From assembly GCA_013397455.1 (NCBI GenBank), contig VYZB01000210.1, positions 382,086-446,085 of the forward strand: a stretch of 64,000 bases of DNA, given 5' to 3'. Below, in pieces: positions 61,801 to 64,000 of the stretch. This DNA comes from Crotophaga sulcirostris (taxonomy: Eukaryota > Chordata > Aves > Cuculiformes > Crotophagidae). The notes below the pieces were generated by a model. That model saw only the letters and a list, made by a program, of their open reading frames with translations. It had not been told where the DNA came from and did not search any database. The translations under genes were made by a program, and so were the position numbers. Position 1 is the first letter of the stretch. Each line of letters opens with the position of its first letter.

Positions 61801-63473
61801 TAGCAAAGTTTCTTACCAGTCTTGGGTCAGCATTTCAGCTCCGTGTTGGGTGTATTGTAGCTATACGAGCAGCCACAGGTTATTTTTTCTCTTCTGGTAT
61901 CTATAGATCATAAACTAAATTGGTCTCTCTCCTACAAGAAGCTATTCTTCATTGCTTTTCCTACACTCAATCTTATAGCTTATTCATGTGCTTAACTGGG
62001 AACCAGTCAAAGCGTGTGAAGTAGGAGGAGTAAAAGGATCTCCAGTCATCAGTTCATTACAATACAAGCTTAATCGGGATCTATATCCAGAAAATGGTTT
62101 TGGCATTGTTGTTTTTCTTAAAAGGGGGGCAGGGGACGGAAAGAAATAGATTTAGCTGCGGTCCCAACATAGTTTCAACATGATGGACACCATTAAGAAA
62201 TTCTTGTAAGTTTTCAGTTTTTGTTTTTGTTTGGTTTTTTTTGTTTTTCTAAAATCTTTCAGAATTTTCAGTTTTCCTGATCTGTCTCGGTAAAAGAGGC
62301 TTTGAGAAAAAATTTGAACATACTTTTAACTGCTTGTCAAGGATGACTAGAACAGAGCATTCCAACAGGCTTTAGAATACAACTTTGTTTTACTTACAGA
62401 TAAATAACTTAGTCATATTCAGTTTTATTTAGTATTTTGTGAGTGAGGGGCTCTGTCCTAATTTTAATACTATCCAAGAAGAAGAAGCTTTTCAAAGTAC
62501 GCAATAATAGAGGTCAATTTTATAACATTTTTATGGGCATGTATGTATGCAGTGTATATAAATAAATACCTTAATATACATATATGACTTCTTAAAGCAA
62601 GTTTCAGAATATTGAAGTAAGTATTTGGCAGTGCTCTTGTACAGTGTTTTAAATCCCATGTTCAATTAAAGCTTAAATTCATCAGCATGTTAAATCATGT
62701 ATTATTTTATTTCATAGCTTAATATTTCTATGCATGAATGTTTTGCCTTGTTCATAAATGTAATGAGAAGCACTTGCTTTTACAAATGAATATATTATCA
62801 AACATGCTTTGCTCTGAATTAAAGGCAACAAAAGACTGGAGAGCTGCAGACTTACACTTATAACTTCATCTGAGAGATATGCTTAAAAATAAGATATCTG
62901 GAATGATAGGGCAGTTATGGGTAGGAGAGGCTGCTGTATGCTTCAGGCTACTAATTTTCAACAGCTTTAGAGAACAAGCAGTTTTAAATCATATAATTTA
63001 GGTCTCTTACGATATCTTTCATTAACCAGTCATGGTGGATACATCTAAAAGTGTTATGGTTTACACCAGAGCTCTTAATAAGAGATCCTGTGCTGTTGCT
63101 AATTAACTCACTAAATACTTAATCTTTTTCCTTAAGCTAATATGGAACATTACACTAGATTCCATCAAACTCTTCCAGCTGTGTGTAGCTACACCTTGAC
63201 CCCGTGACAGCTGAGCACACCTGCTGTCAAACACTAAGGACTGAGCCACTGACTGTATTTTGCCCAGCTTGTCAGCTAACAAATCCATTCATAAAGCTGC
63301 AGAAGTTACTTACAGTGTCTCTCCCCCCCTCCCCAAACCAGGTGTGCTATTTTAACACCCTAACATCCCATTCAGCAACTTTTTTTTTTGCTTAGATAAC
63401 TAGAACCGGCATTGTTAAAAGTCAGAAAACTCCCGACAGTGGAAACCAGCAACTTGGATATTGCAGTACTTAC

Positions 63474-63531
63474 CCCAAAAGAAGTTTTGCTGACATGGTG
63501 TCACTGAGCTGAACAGGCTGTTTGATGCCAT
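63474..63531 (-). CDS. RUNX2: RUNX2 first coding exon of the P1 (distal promoter) isoform
   Basis: On the minus strand the ATG at 63,531 opens MASNSLFSSVTPCQQNFFW and ends one base into the next codon (TGG G), followed directly by a consensus donor GTAAGT at 63,473-63,468. This is the 19-residue N-terminus specific to P1-derived RUNX2 (type II / MASN isoform). The human form, from memory, differs only by Thr for Ser at residue 9. The phase-1 exit fits joining to the exon that begins the shared DPSTSRR region, which lies beyond the left edge of the window. RUNX2 is the Runt-domain factor that drives osteoblast differentiation and chondrocyte maturation in the nucleus with CBFB. This exon gives an alternative activation-modulating N-terminus, not the DNA-binding domain. 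The same exon carries 62 nt of leader up to the acceptor at 63,594-63,595. Recognition is by sequence and splice phase and is very secure. Confidence 0.96.
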
Positions 63532-63593
63532 AGTCCCGCTTGGTTCACGCAGAGCTTTCACCTTCTGGTGTAAATACTTCTTGGATCCTCAAA
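63532..63593 (-). other. RUNX2: RUNX2 P1 5'UTR, part carried on the coding exon
   Basis: On the minus strand the intron ends in a pyrimidine-rich acceptor (GTTTGTGTTTTCAG, AG at 63,595-63,594). The leader then runs TTTGAGGATCC... through GTATTTACA to GGGACTATGG at the start codon. The blocks GTATTTACA and GGGACTATGGCATC match the mammalian RUNX2 P1 leader as I remember it, including a leader exon starting TTTAAGG in human. This supports the acceptor choice. The start codon context (GACTATGG) has G at +4 but T at -3. Confidence 0.88.
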
Positions 63594-63801
63594 CTGAAAA
63601 CACAAACCATAGCCAAACCTTGTTTTAGTTTTACAGTGTTCCTGGATTGCATAGACTCTATAGTTGGTTTTTTCCCTGTCAAAAACTTGTGTAGCACTGG
63701 TAGCATGTGAAAAGCAAGGAAACAAAACAAAAAAAAAGAGAATGAGCAAATATTTGAAGGACCTGCTATTACTGCATAGACTGTGGTTAGAGAGCACTTA
63801 C
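63594..63801 (-). other. RUNX2: RUNX2 5'UTR mini-intron (208 bp)
   Basis: The donor GTAAGT reads on the minus strand from 63,801 and the acceptor AG lies at 63,595-63,594. The intron is only 208 bp and its sequence is strikingly like the mammalian intron as I recall it (blocks such as TCCTTCAAATATTTGCTCAT and the A/T-rich run near 63,720). It also carries a Runt-type motif, TGTGGTTA on the + strand at 63,782-63,788. Such conservation inside an intron suggests a regulatory or RNA role, which is inference. An open frame spans exon 1 and this intron on the minus strand, but it has no protein resemblance that I recognise. Confidence 0.85.
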
Positions 63802-63945
63802 TGACTCTGTTGGTCTCAGTGGCTGGTAGTGACCTGCGGAGATTAACCATTTAAAAACCAGAGCCTCCTTTGCTGTCCTCCTGGAGAAAGTTTGCACCGC
63901 ACTTGTGGTTCTGTGGTTGTTTGTGAGGCGAATGAAGCATTCACA
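63802..63945 (-). other. RUNX2: RUNX2 P1 exon 1 (non-coding leader exon; 5' end approximate)
   Basis: Read on the minus strand, this stretch contains the leader blocks TTCATTCGCCTCACAAAC, CAACCACAGAACCACAAG, GTGCGGTGCAAACTTTC and CAGGTCACTACCAGCC, ending ...CAGAGTCA at the GTAAGT donor. These match the mammalian RUNX2 P1 leader from memory almost base for base. No coding potential is claimed. The 3' boundary at 63,802 is fixed by the donor. The 5' boundary is inferred from a TATA-like element about 25-30 bases upstream and could shift by tens of bases. A TTAA-containing block (GGTTAATC) near 63,841-63,850 resembles a homeodomain core. Confidence 0.8.
63904..63918 (-). promoter_or_regulatory. 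RUNX2: Paired Runt-domain (OSE2-type) motifs in the RUNX2 leader
   Basis: TGTGGTT occurs on the + strand at 63,904-63,910 and again at 63,912-63,918, so the RUNX2 strand reads AACCACAGAACCACA. The core ACCACA is the Runt-domain consensus. Mammalian RUNX2 is known to autoregulate P1 through such sites in its leader. The 8-bp centre-to-centre spacing places both sites on nearly the same DNA face. That they act here is inferred from conservation. Confidence 0.75.
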
Positions 63946-64000
63946 CAATCCAAAAAAGCAAAAGCTTTAAAAACTCCTTTTTTTTGCAAGCACTGTTACT
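63946..64000 (-). promoter_or_regulatory. RUNX2: RUNX2 distal promoter P1, proximal part
   Basis: On the minus strand the sequence reads ...CAGTGCTTGC, an A-run, GGAGTTTTTAAAGC, then TTTTGCTTTTTTGG and the leader. The TTTTTAAA at 63,966-63,973 is a TATA-like element in a setting without a CpG island, as expected for the tissue-restricted P1 promoter. The same order of blocks occurs in mammalian P1 as I recall it. The window ends here, so the purine-rich, AP-1/FOSL and vitamin D elements known further upstream in mammals cannot be examined. Confidence 0.8.

Larger units (their letters stand above)
50810..63473. other. SUPT3H intron 2 / RUNX2 P1-P2 intron, right part, no gene seen
   Basis: Long AT-rich interval without CR1. 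It contains a duplicated CTCCCTCTCACCCC block around a single N at 52,264, T-runs near 54,045 and 59,850, an AT-rich inverted repeat at 55,793-55,850 and a purine-rich (GA)-type stretch at 61,238-61,285. It ends at the RUNX2 exon donor. The RUNX2 strand is an intron throughout. No exon of either gene was recognised. Confidence 0.6.

Noticed and set aside
63545..63850. 101-codon minus-strand frame beginning MVNLRRSLPATETNRVS
   Set aside because: It reads through the RUNX2 leader exon, its donor and the 208-bp intron. It would exist only if the intron were retained and has no known protein match.
1..64000. CRISPR array, operons, phage or integrated viral genes
   Set aside because: The window is vertebrate nuclear DNA; no spaced direct-repeat arrays of CRISPR type, no gag/pol/env-like frames and no LTR pairs were seen.

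Overview
This is a draft-assembly piece of a bird nuclear genome. The evidence is eleven CR1 LINE fragments with the avian 3' end (TTCTATGATTCT-type tails and the 'ttggaagggacc' block), long AT-rich introns, a CpG island broken by an N gap, and two exons that match vertebrate RUNX2 and SUPT3H. There are no bacterial-type genes, and nearly all open frames in the window are chance or repeat-derived.

The window covers the interlocked RUNX2/SUPT3H locus. SUPT3H (SAGA-complex subunit SPT3 homologue) runs on the + strand. Its CpG-island promoter lies at about 17.36-18.33 kb and its first coding exon at 29,117-29,211. The next SUPT3H exon was not found, so the second visible intron runs past the right end. 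RUNX2 (Runt-domain osteoblast/chondrocyte transcription factor) runs on the - strand. Its distal P1 promoter, leader exon, 208-bp leader intron and first coding exon (MASNSLFSSVTPCQQNFFW) occupy about 63.47-64.0 kb. The RUNX2 intron between P1 and the proximal promoter P2 therefore covers the rest of the window, with the SUPT3H promoter inside it. RUNX2 P1 in turn sits inside a SUPT3H intron. The same arrangement is known in mammals.

Layout: 1-0.9 kb is a GC-rich, homopolymer-rich block that may belong to the RUNX2 P2 5' region. 0.9-1.67 kb holds two adjacent three-copy minisatellites with nearly equal period (~110 bp) but unrelated sequence. 1.67-16.2 kb is non-coding, with a possible hAT-like short transposon at 8.2-8.5 kb, an exon-like cassette at 10.2 kb and a homeodomain-type palindrome at 13.05 kb. 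16.2-17.36 kb is a nested CR1 cluster with a duplicated 180-bp flank, directly against the SUPT3H island. 18.36-19.14 kb is a minisatellite of ~130-163-bp units just downstream of that island. 19.1-63.4 kb is intronic, with scattered CR1 pieces and microsatellites.

The two genes share cis-regulatory territory. SUPT3H is a housekeeping co-activator subunit with a CpG-island promoter. RUNX2 P1 is AT-rich, has a TATA-like element and carries paired Runt-site motifs in its own leader. No undescribed gene system is demonstrated. The most interesting unexplained material is the set of promoter-adjacent tandem repeats and the exon-like and palindromic elements in the P1-P2 intron.
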